Source of the DNA: Zygnema circumcarinatum
Taxonomy: Eukaryota > Streptophyta > Zygnematophyceae > Zygnematales > Zygnemataceae
Direction of reading: 5' to 3'
Assembly (NCBI GenBank): GCA_037447605.1
Contig: CM074818.1
Coordinates: 1,322,170 to 1,386,169 of the forward strand
DNA: 64,000 nucleotides
In this document: in pieces, positions 12,955 to 26,225 of the stretch
Layout: each line of letters begins with the position of its first letter
Numbering within the stretch: position 1 is the stretch's first letter
Made by a program: the position numbers and the translations under genes
Notes under the pieces: model-generated
Seen by the model: the letters and a program-made list of their open reading frames with translations, nothing else
What the model was told of the DNA's origin: nothing
The model's database searches: none

Positions 12955-14353
12955 GAACGCCTGCGCTTCGTTAGAAGGCTGCCGACGTGTTCCATGTGGA
13001 ACATTCCAGCGCTGTTGAGGAAATTTTGTGGAACTGGGAAACCATGCGAACTTGGGTGCTTTGAGATTTCACTTTTGACTGTTGAGCTTCACTCGCCATG
13101 AAGAAAAAAAAGGAAGAAGAAAGTGACTTTTTTTTCTTCATTCATGATCTAACAAACCCAAAATAGCATCTTTTGAGTTTTTACGGTACAAAAGCTGCAG
13201 AGGAGGGCCCCAGAATGGCAGAATACACCTCACTGGTGGAGCCTTCCTCTGTTGGAAGGGCCATGGCCGGAACCCTCTCTCTGCAGTCGTTGCTGTCACT
13301 ATTGTTTGTGGGCCCCAAGTGGTCCAAGACTCACTTGCGTCGTCAAAGAGAAAAATGCACAGGCTTTTGTGTTTGGATTCTATGTTCAAAGTTCGCGAGC
13401 ACCAAAGGGATAACTGCCAGCACACTCGCACTCCTTACAATTCAACACGACAGCGCTTTCAAGCAGTAGAAAGCACCTCAGACCCTCCATTATAACAAAA
13501 AAAAAAACCCAACAAAAATATCTTGAGGCCATCAGTGGAGGCCATGGAACACGTGACATTGAGCTTCCTTTTTTGACACTGTCAGAGACGGAGACGGTAG
13601 AGGCCCACCGAGGGGGGGGGGGGAGGGGGGGGGAGCACACACAAGCCAGCCACAAGCACAAAGCTCATCCGCGAGAGCTGTTGAATGTCGGCAAACGCTG
13701 TGCCATCCAAAATCCATTCTGCTCTGCACCATAACGAACAAAGCCCCTAGAACCAACTGCAATGCACCTGACCGAGATCCCTCCCAGGGAGGCTCGCCGA
13801 TTGCCCTAACTTGCGCCGCATGACCACTGTCAAAAAGTGTCTTACACTGCGACTAAATCTGACCGGCAAGGGGACGGAGGCCTCCCCCGGACCTCCCGCC
13901 CTAAGTCGCCATCGTCGGCTGCCTCCGCACCGATTACAGGGGCTGCAGGCCGGGACAGCTCTATCTATGGGAGCAGATTGCCGCCACTGTTGAAAGAGAG
14001 GGTGTCCATCTAGTCGACAATTTTCATTCTTCCGTTTTGGCGACTTCCTCTCAAAGCATTGTTCCATCATCATCCCCCTCCAAGCACCCTCAAAACAACA
14101 AGCTCTCCGGAACATAAACTTCATTCCTCAAGGTAAACACAGTGGAGCCCGATTTACAATCTTCTCCCATTCGCATCATTCTTCAACGCTCCAACATGCC
14201 CTTCTTCATCCGAGATTTGCATAATGATCAGAATGGATGTGAAGTCGCATCACATTTGAAAACCCAAAAAAGCAAGATCCAAGCCACAGCCCACCACGGC
14301 TCCCCTCACCCTTCATTCCTCTCCTTTCCAACACATCACCTCCCCCCAAGACG
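12955..14353. other. Intergenic between SDHAF4 promoter and MOS1-like 3' end
   Basis: Contains the SDHAF4 upstream region and the MOS1-like 3' UTR. An almost pure G tract (about 13608-13634) could form a quadruplex on the + strand. No additional gene is supported. Confidence 0.5.
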
Positions 14354-17300
14354 TCATTGTGCCGCAGCTGCTGAAGCTAAGCTCTCAGCCTGCACCCCCT
14401 CCGAGGATGCCGCCGCTGCCCCTCCCGTGCCTCCCCCGGGAGGTCCTCTCCGAGGGATTCCCCCCACTACCTTCGGCACATACTCCTGCCTCACTTTGCT
14501 CCCCACATTCCCACTGCTCCGCTCGCCAGCTCCGGGACCCTGCCGTGAAGACCCACCTCCCCCCCGGCCTCTTGGCCCCCCCCAGCCTCCCCCCAACCCA
14601 CTCATTCGCCCCCCAGGTGGCCCCGTCTGCCTGTGCTCTCCCTGCCCCGGGCTCACTCCCACACTCTCTCTCTGCTGCTGGCGAGGGGCTGCCACTCCAA
14701 CGGGGGCAGCAGGAGGACCCGGTCTTGGGTTAATGGAGGAGCCTGGGGGTCCCCCCACGCCATTGGGTGTTCCAGTATTCCTCATCATCCGGGCAGGCCG
14801 CCTTGGCCTCTGCTGCTTTCCACCTCCTCCTCCAACAGGGGAGCCTTGAGGATGACCTGACATTTGGGTGTTTGGAAGCACCCCTCCCTGCATAACTGCA
14901 GAAGACTGAACGTTTCCAGGGGGCTGGCGACCACTATACGACTTCAACATGTTGGACGATGCAGGAGGAGCTGCGGAAGCCCCTGTGCTGCTGCTGTCAC
15001 CGAGGCCGAGCTCATCTGGGAATTGAGCCGCCGCATCACTTGATGGGAAAGAATTGCCCCCAGGAGAGGAAGAGGAGAGTGGGCCGCCTCCCTGGGCTAC
15101 AGGACCATCCAAAGAGGTTGGCAGCCTAGAGGCCATGTGTGGAGGGGAGGAGGAGCTACGGGTGGGAGGGTGCAAACCCGGCATTGCAAAGCCTAGAAGA
15201 GGAGGTCCGGGAGCAGCACTGCGTACAGGAAGGGCGGCCATTCGAGGCCAGTGGCGTTTCAGGGACGTCTCCCCACCCTGCATCTGCAGTAACCGCCCTC
15301 CTTCCCTTATGAACATCAGGACCTCCTTACAGGGAACCATAACGGTTTAGGGTTCAAGGATCGTCGACATCATCAGGCATTACGGTGGTTAGAACTTTAA
15401 GGTGTTCCCACCTCACTCATTGCCCTACATCGTCAACAGTGTAGGTCTCCTAGACACTGCTGAGCTGAGACAAGAGATAATGTCCTTCTGCAGCTGCTGA
15501 CAAGGCAGCAATTACTCTTAACCTATTGTATGCTCATGAAGGATGAAGGAGCACTAAAAGTTCATGACGGAAAGGTTACCTGGAATGGTGCTGGTAGGTT
15601 GTGTTCAAAGGGACCCGAGCCTGACTGTGGCATAGGAACGGTAGGCCCTGGAGGGGTCCGCTGCTGTGCCAACCCCGGAGATCTCTGTGAAGAGTCCATG
15701 GCTGTTCCCACCATTGGCAGCCCTGCCGTGGAAGTAGGACCCAAAGGAGTGTGCTTCCAATCTGGCTGCTTTCCAGTAGGAAGATATGTCGGTAGATAGC
15801 CCATCCCTAGCTGACCAAACTGACCCCCAAATGGGCTCTTTGCGTACAGCAATACCGGAGGTCCTGGCAGCCCTGGAAGGCTGGCCGGCATTGGCCCTCC
15901 AGGACTCAAAAATGGCCCAGCAAAGCCCTGTGCTGCATAGAAAGAATCGGTTGTGTGAGCAGCAGGTGCCCATGTGCCCATACCTGCGAGTCCTAAGGAA
16001 TGCTCTCCTGCACTGCCGTTCCCCTGAACCCCCAAAAAGCGGCCCTGTGCCTCCGGGTTGAAGGGGAACATGGGGCCTCCAAGAACATGCCCCATCTCAA
16101 AGGGCGGCCCTGACATTGATCCTCCCGGCCTCTGCAGTAACTGTGAGGTCTGTAAGGCGGGAGAAGATGCGGAAACAGGTGCAGGGGAAGGCTCTAATGA
16201 TAAGTCTGCGGGCAGAGCTGCCGCCATAGAATCTTCCAGGAGGCCACCTTGCCGCAAACCTGCGCCGTAAAAACACAGAGCTACCAAATCAATATGTTTT
16301 TTCCAACGCACGTTTCAAGCATGGGCGGTAATCTATTACAGGAATCATACGGAAACATTCTGGATTTTCAAAGGGCACTTCAACTCCTGTTATCTCACGT
16401 ATAAACACCATCAAATTTCGTGCCACTGCATCTGCAAAACAACCTTGCTGAGACTCGACAATGGCATAGGGCCTGCAAGTTCGTACTGTACTCCCACCTG
16501 CAGATGCATTACCGGCAGAAGCAGATTCGGGGAAAGCCTCCGCATCCGTTGGGAGCAGACTCCCAACACGTGCCAAGTCTATGTCTGCAGCCGCATCCCT
16601 ATCCTCATTCCGAGTGCTGCCAACAGACTCATCGCTGCTCATTGCTGCTGCAGCCACTGCAGAAGCAGCTGCCTCTGCCTCTGCATCCGGATCAAGCATC
16701 AGCTGCTGCCCTCCAAATCTCGCTCGCTTCAGCCCCGTCTTGCTGCTGAATGGCATCACCTCTTCTTCTCTTCCCATCCCCACCGACCCTTCACTCGCAC
16801 TGCTCTCTTGGCCTCTGCCTGAGCGGACAGTCACTGCAGGGAATCCCGAAAGCACAGAGGGCCCTGCTTGTATAGGCATAGGCAGAGCAGCCGTAACAGC
16901 AGTACCTGTCCCTCCCCTCACACAGCACCTATAAGTTCAACTGTCTCCCACACGCCTGCTGCTGTTATATTGAAGCTCTGATAAGAAGCTGATGTCTTTC
17001 ATAGACCAGAAATGTTCCACGAGAAACGAGGGATGCTTGTCCAATTCAAGAAGCTGATTCAACTCACCAAATTGAATGTGGCCGCCTGTGAGAAATGAGG
17101 AGATTGAGCCCGCCTCTGAAGCAGGAACGGAAGGGTCAGTGGGTGGCCCTCCGTGGTTGTGGCTGCTGATGTCAGAGGAAGCCACGCTTGCAGACGGTTG
17201 AAGTCGCATATTTGGTCCAATGCTTTCTTCCATCTGAATTTGTGCGAAACTCACTACCTGCTTTCATCGGAAACCAACCGTCATGAACCTCCCAAGGAAC

Positions 17301-20300
17301 AGTCAGTAAGCAGCCATTGCTCTCTCATTGATCCACAACGACCATTTGCTCATAGATAACAGCAATCACCAAGAAATAACTTTTCTGCCGGCTAAGTTGC
17401 TGATCACAAGAACTCAGACGCCCTACCTGCAAAGTTGAGCGATTCCCTCCCCACGCAGAAGAGGGGATTGGAGTTCTTTCTGAGCCAACCTGAACAGATT
17501 GCACGGTATCGAGACCTCCAGTGTTCCCACTGCTCGACCTGTACAAATCTTGCTGTAATCAGTAAATCTCGATTTCTCTTTGCGAAAGACTTTCAGTCAT
17601 CAGCAACTCGGCTTCACTGAACAAGCACAACAAGAAGGTAATCAAGTAATACTACCGACCTGGTGATGGTATTTGAAGCAGCTGCAGCAGGCGATTTTCC
17701 AATGGGTGCAAGAGGAGATGTCGAATCCGTAGAACCTGCCGTTGCAGGTGGTACAACTGCTGACAGAGATTGGGCTGGAGAAGAGAGAACAGGGACTCCA
17801 CTAGGCACCCCTCCTGCCTTGTCAGTAGTTCCGACGGCAGATTTACCGGGACTGCTGCCTCCATTGGGACGGTTCACAGTCTTCTGCTTTCGCCCAGCTT
17901 GCTCCTTCACCACCTGCACCCTCCAAAACAAATGACTGTCAGATGAGACTTCCTCAACAACTAAGCCCATATGATGTGGTGCAATTTATGTTGCCTCGAA
18001 ATGAGACGACGAAGATAAGGAATCTGATCAGCTAACATGGATGTGTTGAAATAGATCCCCGCACAAAGGGAGATCCTCCACAAAGATCCGTCTTTTAAAG
18101 TCTTCTAGCAAAAAGACAGCTAATCCAGGAAGTGTTCATTGAACTTTTCGAGGGTACTGCAGCTGACTCTCTGGAATGAAAGCATCCATGGTAAACCCCA
18201 GAGAACAAAAGAACATGTATATCACCTTCGCGTCTCGGCCCTTGGTCTTGAGCTCTTTCTCCCTTTGCTCACGTCGATCATTGAGCATTTGGCGCTTGGA
18301 CCGGACTTGAATAAAGTCGTCAGCCTCTTGGGATGCATCTCCCTTTCTCTGCTCCGGACCCGCGAATCTCCCCCCATTGTCAACCCGAATTTGAGCCCTA
18401 CCTTCTACTGCCCTGGTCACATGTGCAGATGAGGCTTCCACTAAATTTTCTTCTACAATGGAAGGCTTATTTCGGCGCTCTAACTCCTTGTGCCCGTCCT
18501 GCCCATCGCCAACAATTTCGAGAGGCTGATGCAACGCATCTTTGGCCGCCCTTGGAGCTGCAGGCACAGTCATAGAGAGAGGAGTCGGGAGAAGTGCTGC
18601 TGCATTTGCTCCCAATTCCCTTCCCCTGCTTGTACGAGCATTGAAACTGCTTACCCCAGCGTTACTCTCTATCTTTGCATCTCCCACATCTCTGATCCAA
18701 GGTTCAGAGCGCCGCAATCCTCCCCTTCGCACAGGAATTCGCGTCCGCACTACGACCCCATCACTGCCCGTCTCCTGTGTGAACCCTACAGAGCCGCCCA
18801 TAGGTCCACCTCCCTCAATCCCTGGTCCATGGCTACCTCCTCTTGCTGTCAAACCTCTGCCCCTTCCACGCCCTGCTCCCAAAAGGCCTGCCCCACGCCC
18901 TCTACCTCCATGTGATGCAGGACCGCCACCTGGCGACCGCCATGGAAAGAAAGCTTCATTTGTACCATTCCCAGCTGTATCAACAGACCCGTTCGTCGCC
19001 TCTCCCCTTCCTCTCTCCCCCTCGATACTTGCTGATATGCCGTTTGAAAACTCTTTTCTAATAGGTGGCGCGTCCCTATAAGCTCCTACCGAAAGCTTTT
19101 GAGAGACATCCTGAGGTCCTGCTGTCATTGATCGAACAGCAGGAGGTGGTCGTGTGTTTGGATTGACCACTTCCCGCGGTATTATCCTCTCCCTCGGCCT
19201 ACGTATCGGCACTCGTCCTGCCCTTACTCCTGCGTTTGCCTCTCTTAACTGATCATTGCCTACCCTACCTCCACTAGTCTCTTCCTGCTGCCTTGTAGTC
19301 ACTCCTGACGAAGTCGAAGAGGGGCTCCATGCAGGCTTAACGCCTCGCCATTCTTTCGCTTGTGTCGCCCTTGCAGGCTGCACAACTCCTGCATTCCCCA
19401 TTTCGTTCGTGAATGTTGGTGCTTGTGGCGCTGAAATTGCTTTACCCTTCTCCACCCAACTGTTCTCCATTTTCACCTCATGGACATTCCCCTCCTCAAC
19501 TGTGCCAATGATGAAATGTTCCTGGGAGGGCAGCATCGCAGGCTGACGAAATTGTTGCCCCGAATCAGACGGTTGTTGTGCTGGGCGAAGGGGGCTCGAC
19601 GGCGGGAGAAATGCAGGCTGTCCAAGCTGACCGAATTGAAGGAGAGGCTGAGGACTCAGCTGACCAAAAGTTGTTCCCAGCTGCCCAAATTGCAGAGGCA
19701 TTTGAATAGTGCCAATCTGAATAGCCGGGACGGGCCCCTGCAACATTGGATATGAAAGGAGCACAGGCTCGGCGGAACCTGGCAGGGTAGTGGGTGCTTC
19801 CCCTTCTCCACGGCCCTCCCTCTGTTCAATAGCAGCAGCTGACGAAAGCTGCTCATTTTCCACTGATGAGACGTCCTCGTCTTTTCTGCTGTGTTGAGAA
19901 GCATGCGTGACAACATGCTGCACCAGACTGTCTGACGCATCATCATCAGCTATTGCTGAAGGCTGTTCAACTGCTTGCACATGGTGATCTTCATTCTCGT
20001 AAGTATGATCCCCTGCTCCTTCGTACGCCTCTGCCTCTTCACTGCCATCATCCATGAGCACATCTTTCTCCACCTCAAATGCACCAAATACGGGGCCACT
20101 CCCAAAAACAAGTCCACCAGACTCTCCAGGAAGGGCTTCCGCGGGTCCCCACGCGTCGTCTGCAGAGTCAGCTGAAGCTGAATGCAGTGGAAATCGTGAT
20201 TGATCCACCACAACCGGAGGTTGTACCACCTCTTTTGCGACCTCCAATCTGCTTTCGTCAAGCCTCAATAAATCTTCACTAATTACCCCCTCACCCAATG

Positions 20301-23300
20301 CTTCAGATTCACTGTCTTCCTCGATTGAACGCTCTGTCTCTTCCTCACTACCCCCGTCCCCATCTTTGGTCTCTCCTTCTGAAGAGTCCTTGATTCCCTC
20401 ACCGGCATGTCCCTGGTTTCCATTGTCATCTTCCTTATCCGACAAATGCACCTCAGGCATTTGTGTCAGTCTGCCACTTGCATCTACTTCCAGCCTGTCT
20501 TCATGGCCCAGTACATCCTTCAGTTTTCGACTCTCATCAGAGATCATCTCGTCATCCAGAGCTGTAATCACCTTCTCTTCTTCATCTGGTGAAGGCAATC
20601 GTGGCTGCTTTCGAGCAGCCTTCGCTGACATAGCAGCTGGGGGAGGTGGGGGTGGCGCATAGAGTTGTCGCCGCCTCTCACCACGATCTCTCATCCTCCG
20701 CCAGTCGTGCTCTCTCTCAGAATCCATCCCAAAATCAGCCTCCGGCCCACTATTGCGGAAGTCTGGGACGAGTCCCCGGTAGCCTGTTCCCTCCTCCAGG
20801 CCTAACCACCGCCTGTCTCTCATGGCTGGGGGAGGGCCAACTGCAGCTTCCCCGCCCATATGATCGTTTCTCATCGGTCCATCCCGCCCTCCTCGACCTG
20901 CCATGCTGTTTCGTCCAGAGAATGCAAATTCCCGATCTCCAAAACCCTTGCCTACGAATATGCGATCTCTTGCAGTTGCCGCTTGAAACTCATCTCTGCC
21001 ATATGAGGGCCCAGGATGGAGGTAGTCTCCATTATCAAAAGGTGGAAAGGAAGTGTGTGAAGGGGCATGATGGCCACTGACAAAAGGCAAACCTCCATTC
21101 CGCCATGAAGCATCCACACGTGGCCTGTCGTCCTCACCCATGTCTGAACGAACATCAAAAAACCGATGTGGTGGAACATCATCGCGCCTCACCAGTGCAG
21201 AAGAAGCACGCATTGCATCTGAACCGCGTCCTCTGTCATCTCCAAGCCGAGGCATTAATGGTGGGCCAGAAGTTCGTACAGGTCTGCCTGATGGGAGACC
21301 TGCATCAGAGAAAAAGCTCGGAACTCTGCGCTGTTCCTCCTCATCTTTCTGCCGTTCTTCGTCCTCCCACTGCCTACTCCGCTCGTCTTTCCTTAAAACT
21401 GCAGCAGGCCTTGCATCTTCAACCTGACTCTTCTCTTCTTGTACCCGACCAGCTTCCTCGTGGGGTTCCTTGCTCTGAGCTTCCCGCCTTGCAATGCGCT
21501 CCTCCAATTCCTGCAACTTCCGACGAGCATTCTCCCTTCTTCTCTCCTCTTCTTCCGCCAGCCTCCTCTTTTCCTCCTGCAAAGCCCTTCGCTCCTCTTC
21601 TACACGCAGTGCTGCGGCTTCTGCTTCACGAGCTGCTTGCTCTGCTGCTCTCTGAGCTTCCCTCTCAGCTGCCAATCGTCGCTCCTCCTCCTCCCTCGCC
21701 AGCCGTGCTCTCTCCTCCTGTTCAGCTCTTGCCAACTCCGCAGCCCGCAGTTCCTCTTCGAGTTTCCTTTGCCTCTCTAACTCCTTCTGCTTTTGCACAC
21801 GCTCCAACTCCGCCTCAAACTTTTCTCTCTCTAAATCTCGAAACTCCGACTCAACCTCCTCCTTTTTTTTCCGTGCTAACTTAACTTCCAGACTTAAACT
21901 CGATGGCGGCGGTTCTATGCCAAGACGAGGAAGCGATGCGAGGCCCGAACCCAGCATGTCCATGAATGGATCCCCACGGCCCCCTCTGAATGGCATGCTC
22001 TGGGACCTCCCTGAACCCCGCCCAGGCCCAGGCTCGGGGCCCTGGGGCCCTCTACCCCACTGCTGAGAACCTCTAAAAGTTCTGCCTCCTTCTAAGCCTG
22101 TGTCCATAACCCGCGAATATGAATCACCAAAGCGATACCGCGCTCCATCAGAGTTCACACTGCGTCGAGCCATGGCCCCATCAGATGCGAAACCCTGATC
22201 CCCAAGAGACCTATCGGATACAAAATGCGCGTCCCTTCCACTTGAGCCCGGTCCATACCTCCGTTCATCCGTCCATCCAGATGACCTCTCTTCTGTTTTG
22301 GAACGCTCTGAAGAGTTGCTGGCGCTGGCAACCGGGCGAGAATTCTGTGAAGGCGCACGCTCATCATCCGCCCAGTTGCGCACGGGCTCCCGCGGAGGAG
22401 AGGAGCGCGAGGCGGATCGTCCGGGAGAGCCTCCAGTTGCAGGTCTGGGCGGCTGTCTCCAACTGTCTGCCGCATCATTTCCCCATCGCTCATCAATCCT
22501 GCGCTGCGCAGTGCTACGGGTAGAGGTGCTATGCTCAGGAGGTGGTTGCGAGGGAGGAGAGGAAGCTCTCTCTGGTAGAGGCTTTATATCTACCTGGCGG
22601 GCATCGCCCTCCTTTGGTCCTACTTCTTGCGAAACATTGTTCTCTTCCAAACTCTGCCGCTGGCTGCTTTCCATTTCCACTTCGGAATCTTCCCCTCGAC
22701 CTCTCTGCTGCTGCTGGCCTCCCCTAATTTCTTCCACCCTATGTTTCTGCTTCTGCTGCTGCTGCTGCTGCTCCCGAAGCCGAGGCATTGAAGGCGAAAT
22801 CGTAGGGGCGGCAGCCTGCAGCGTAGGAAAATCCTCCCTGCGTAGCAGGCTTGGCGAAGGAGCCGCCACTGCAGACCGCCCTGCAGCCTCATTCCGCGCT
22901 GCAGGCGGCATATATGCCCCCAATTTCCCGCCCAAAGGCGGCCCTGCAGGAGGGGCACCCGAGCTTTCTGAAGGTGCCTGTGCAGTGCCCCAACCCGCGC
23001 CCTCCCTCGAAGTCGCCTTCCCTGCACGAACATCTGCAGGAGACTCCGCCGCTTTCGCACTCCCATCCACCCTCTCCTGCTTGCTCCAGCCGGACCCGAG
23101 CAGGAGCGCCCTTGGGTCGTGGCCGCCATGCTCGCGCTTCAGAGAGGGCAAATTGACAGGTTTAGGGATCGCGAGGCGAGAGCCTTTTTGCGGCAGAGCG
23201 GGCGCGCCCGGCGTGCGGCCGAGCACGAGCATCCCGCCATGCCCGACTCCTCCTCCTGCTCGCAGGCCGGGCCCCCGCGGCTGCGTGGCGGGGGCTGCCG

Positions 23301-23370
23301 GCTTCCCGTAGGAGCTGTTGAGATTGACGCTGGCGAACTTGTTGTTGCGCGCCATTGCAGGCTGCGCCAT
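14354..23370 (-). CDS. MODIFIER OF SNC1 (MOS1)/BAT2-domain-like large scaffold protein
   Basis: Seven exons on the minus strand: 23370-18226, 17913-17660, 17538-17427, 17257-17068, 16905-16498, 16259-15580, 15283-14354 (2,572 aa, total length divisible by three). Plant MOS1 features in order: N-terminal BAT2-like block with PKPVNLPSLKREHGGHDP (about residues 65-82); a long Glu/Arg/Ala coiled coil (about 494-635) with RKKKEEVESEF and FEAELERVQKQKELERQR; the signature DPDAEAEAAASAVAAAAMSS in exon 5; GYLPTYLPTGKQPDWKH in exon 6; a Gly/Pro/Arg-rich tail. MOS1 in Arabidopsis is a nuclear regulator of immune-receptor gene expression and flowering. Homologues are usually near 1,400 aa; here the first exon alone is 5.1 kb and adds large Ser/Pro/Arg and acidic stretches. 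Domain order is seen; function by homology. Confidence 0.85.
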
Positions 23371-23860
23371 GGCTGCCCCCTCCCCGGCAGGGCCCGCGCA
23401 TGGCGCGTCCCCTACCCCGCCCGCCCGTACCGAGGGCGCAGCGCGCTACGTTATGGCGCCCTTCCCGCCCGCCTCCTCCCCTCCCCTCCCCTCCCCCCCG
23501 TCGATGCGGCCACGTGGCGCCGCCGCCGCCTTCCGATCGCGCCCCTTCCGCTTTCGGCACTCCCTCCTTCCCTCGCTCCCTCTCTCTCGCCTGCAATGCG
23601 GCGTCATGGCTCCCTCCGCCCCGCCGGAAAAGGGAAGACGTTGCCGCTCCATGCGCGAATTCAGCCCCCCAGTTGCGAATGGCGTTCTTACGTCGTTGCG
23701 GAACTGTGATCTGTACGGCTCACGTGCACATGGCCGACACATGTATGGTAGTTCCGTTGTTGCGCCGTTCAACAGCGGAACAAGGAGCGGTTTTAGGGTT
23801 AGCTTTTGAGAAAGCAGCAGCAGCAGCAGCAGGAGCAGCTGCAGCCTAGGTCTACCGTGA
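23371..23860. promoter_or_regulatory. Upstream region of the MOS1-like gene
   Basis: A GC-rich stretch directly upstream of the MOS1-like start, with CCTCCC tracts near 23470-23510 and 23560-23600 and a short CAG repeat at about 23814-23834. I see no clear TATA box. Reading frames on both strands here are products of the high GC content, not genes. Confidence 0.4.
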
Positions 23861-24480
23861 AACCGAACAGGTTGAGAAAAAAAAAAAAATTAAGATTTTT
23901 GGCTTCTCAAAAAAAATCAATTCAAAACCAGTTTATAAAAAAAAAATCCTATATTTGTGAACACGATTCACAAATATAGGAAAGATGAGAAATGAGAAAT
24001 GAATTCCTAGTCTTTTTTTCTCACACAATTTTTATGGAGAACCAATTGACCATTGAACAATTAATTATCGTTCGTGTTCCATTCGAGTTTTCCTTGGGTC
24101 CACTGATCAACAATGAGATTTTAGCGGATCGCAAAGCGCGTGGACCCCGGAAGTTCGTACAGAATTTGTTGGTCGGCTCTCGTGAAGAGTCGTACGGTAA
24201 AACTGGGCGCCGGGTTAGCCAGATAACGTGGCAAACTTGCGACAGAAGACATAGAGCACATATTGAGTCTTTGGATTCTTTTTTTTGAACTTTTTGCTTT
24301 CTTAAATCGAGAAATTTTCGGCCTCGAGTGTTCAAACTTCAACCCTATTCCATGACATTATTGAGAATTGAGAAATTAAGTAAACTCGTTTAACAATTCA
24401 ATTCATTTTTTTGTTCCTTGCCATCGTGAGATCCATGCCACTTCTTTCTTTTGTTAACAATTTCTCAACCTGTTTGGTTT
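23861..24480. mobile_element. Possible short TIR element (about 620 bp)
   Basis: The left end reads ACCGAACAGGTTGAGAAA and the right end, reverse-complemented, reads ACCAAACAGGTTGAGAAA: an inverted repeat with one mismatch in about 18 bp. The interior is AT-rich and has no coding capacity. I found no clear target-site duplication, so this is a candidate only. It lies immediately before a better supported foldback element. Confidence 0.45.
23947..23981. repeat. Perfect 15-bp hairpin
   Basis: TCCTATATTTGTGAA is followed by a 5-nt loop (CACGA) and its exact reverse complement. It lies inside the candidate TIR element above. It could be a cruciform or simply a nested inverted repeat; no coding function is suggested. 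Confidence 0.75.
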
Positions 24481-24658
24481 TATGGTATCAAGAAGGAGGC
24501 TTCGTTTTTTTTTTTTTTTTAGGTAAGGGTCGGAGGCACGGTCCCGGCCCTATTCGCTTTTCGTGCCCGTGACGTGACCACATAGAACAGTTAAAATCGG
24601 ACCAATTAAAGTACGGAGAAAACGTGCGAAAAGTGCGGACAGTACAGTAGGGAATAAA

Positions 24659-25643
24659 GGAAAATTCTATTCTCACACCATTTTTGTCTACACACAGACC
24701 TTTTTTCGCCGGGCAGGTTCTATTTTAGAAAAAAAAGGATTAACAACGAAAAATGCTTCTTTCATTCCTTTTTGGAATCGATCCAAACCTTTTTCCTTAG
24801 GGCAGATTTTACCCCTGATATTTTTTTTTGGAGAGAAAAAAATATCGGCTTGCCCGAATCCGCTAGGAGCGGAAGATCCGTCCGCCACGAGATCGTTCGC
24901 GGGTCTGCGTTCTTTGCAAGTGCGTTGAATCTCCGCCGTCGAGTAACTCGCAAAATCGCACCACAGCAGATCACCGTTCGATCTGCAGTCGGGCTCTGTC
25001 CCAGCGAATGGCACGTGCCCACGTGCCCCGCCAAAGCCGGCTGGCACGAGCAAGAGCGCGCGTCCCTCGGCCCGAGATCTCCACAAAATATGAGCTTGAC
25101 CGGCCAGCCTGCGGCGGCTCGCCATTCACAACTAACAGCCAATCACCAGCTGCCACGTGTAATTTCAGTGAGGTGGCGAATTATTATTGGTCCAGGCATT
25201 TAATGTACGGCATTTCGCCTTTCCTCGAATCTGCGACCGTACACTTTTTGTATGGACCCTCTTTGAGCGGGATTTGGCGGGACACGTGGGCCCGTGCCAT
25301 TCGCTGGGACCGAGCCAGACTGCAGATCGAACGGTGATCTGCTGTGGTGCGATCTTGCGAGTTACTCGACGGCGGAGATTCAACGCACTTGCAAAGAACG
25401 CAGACCCGCGAACGATCTCGTGGCGGACGGATCTTCCGCTCCTAGCGGATTCGGGCAAGCCGATATTTTCTACAAAAAAAAAATCAGGGGTAAAATCTGC
25501 CCGAAGGAAAAAGGTTTGGATTGATTCCAAAAAGGAATGAAAGAAGCATTTTTCGTTGTTAATCCTTTTTTTTCTAAAATGGAACCTGCCCGGCGAAAAA
25601 AGGTCTGTGTGTAGACAAAAAAGGTGTGAGAATAGAATTTTCC
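24659..25643. mobile_element. Foldback / Mutator-like non-autonomous element with 9-bp target duplication
   Basis: Two near-identical inverted arms of about 370 bp (24659-25031 and about 25272-25643) flank a central spacer of about 240 bp. The ends read GGAAAATTCTATTCTCACACC and its complement. The 9 bp GGGAATAAA occur immediately before (24650-24658) and after (25644-25652) the element, an exact target-site duplication. Long terminal inverted repeats with a 9-bp duplication fit Mutator-like (MULE) or foldback DNA transposons. No transposase frame is present; open frames in the arms mirror each other and are not genes. Confidence 0.88.
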
Positions 25644-25829
25644 GGGAATAAATTACTGTACGGAAAGTGTGAATGGTACGGACACTACGGACTGCGTGCT
25701 ACTGTACAGTCAACAGTCCTCATATTTTCCACCCTGTACAGTGCGTCCCCAAGAAATTCGCCCCGATTTTGCCGAAACCACCTTTTTGTACGGTAACTCT
25801 GTGTTAGCCGTAGTACCCGTACTATCCGT

Positions 25830-26065
25830 ACCCCTAAAACCCTAAAAACCCTAAAAACCGTACTAGCCGTACTTTCCGTACTTGCTGTACTAGCCGTTAC
25901 GGGCTTCAGCAAAACTCACCGAATCTTCCCGCACGAGCCGCCGTAAGAGGCGCTCGCTCGTCTTTCCTCCTTCTTGGCTCCGATACGACACGATACGACA
26001 CGATACTGAACGACACGGTACGATATGGTACGATATGGTACGATATGGTACGGTACGATACGTAC
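25830..26065. repeat. Interstitial telomere-like motif and GATACGACAC/GGTACGATAT microsatellite
   Basis: Near 25834-25860 there are three CCCTAAAA-type units, resembling plant telomeric CCCTAAA. At 25979-26060 follow tandem CGATACGACA and GGTACGATAT units. The two are separated by short GTACGG/CCGTAC words that are common elsewhere in the window. Confidence 0.7.
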
Positions 26066-26225
26066 GGTCCAACATGAACTCTAACAATACCGCCCGTCTA
26101 TTGGTAACACGAACCATCTATTTGCAAAAATCAATATTTTCGCCTCATATTTGCCAAAACCATGGCGAAAATATGAGGACTGTTGACTGTACTGCCTCCA
26201 CATTACAAATGTAATTATTATTATT

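Noticed and set aside
14142-14849. Plus-strand frame of 235 codons, Pro-rich
   Set aside because: Lies opposite the Gly/Pro-rich last MOS1-like exon and shows only low-complexity composition.
22298-23311. Plus-strand frame of 337 codons
   Set aside because: It is the mirror of the MOS1-like first exon in GC-rich, Arg/Ser/Pro-coding DNA; no homology or splice pattern on this strand.
24762-25540. Several 100-145 codon frames on both strands
   Set aside because: They are mirror images in the two arms of the foldback element and carry no protein motif.
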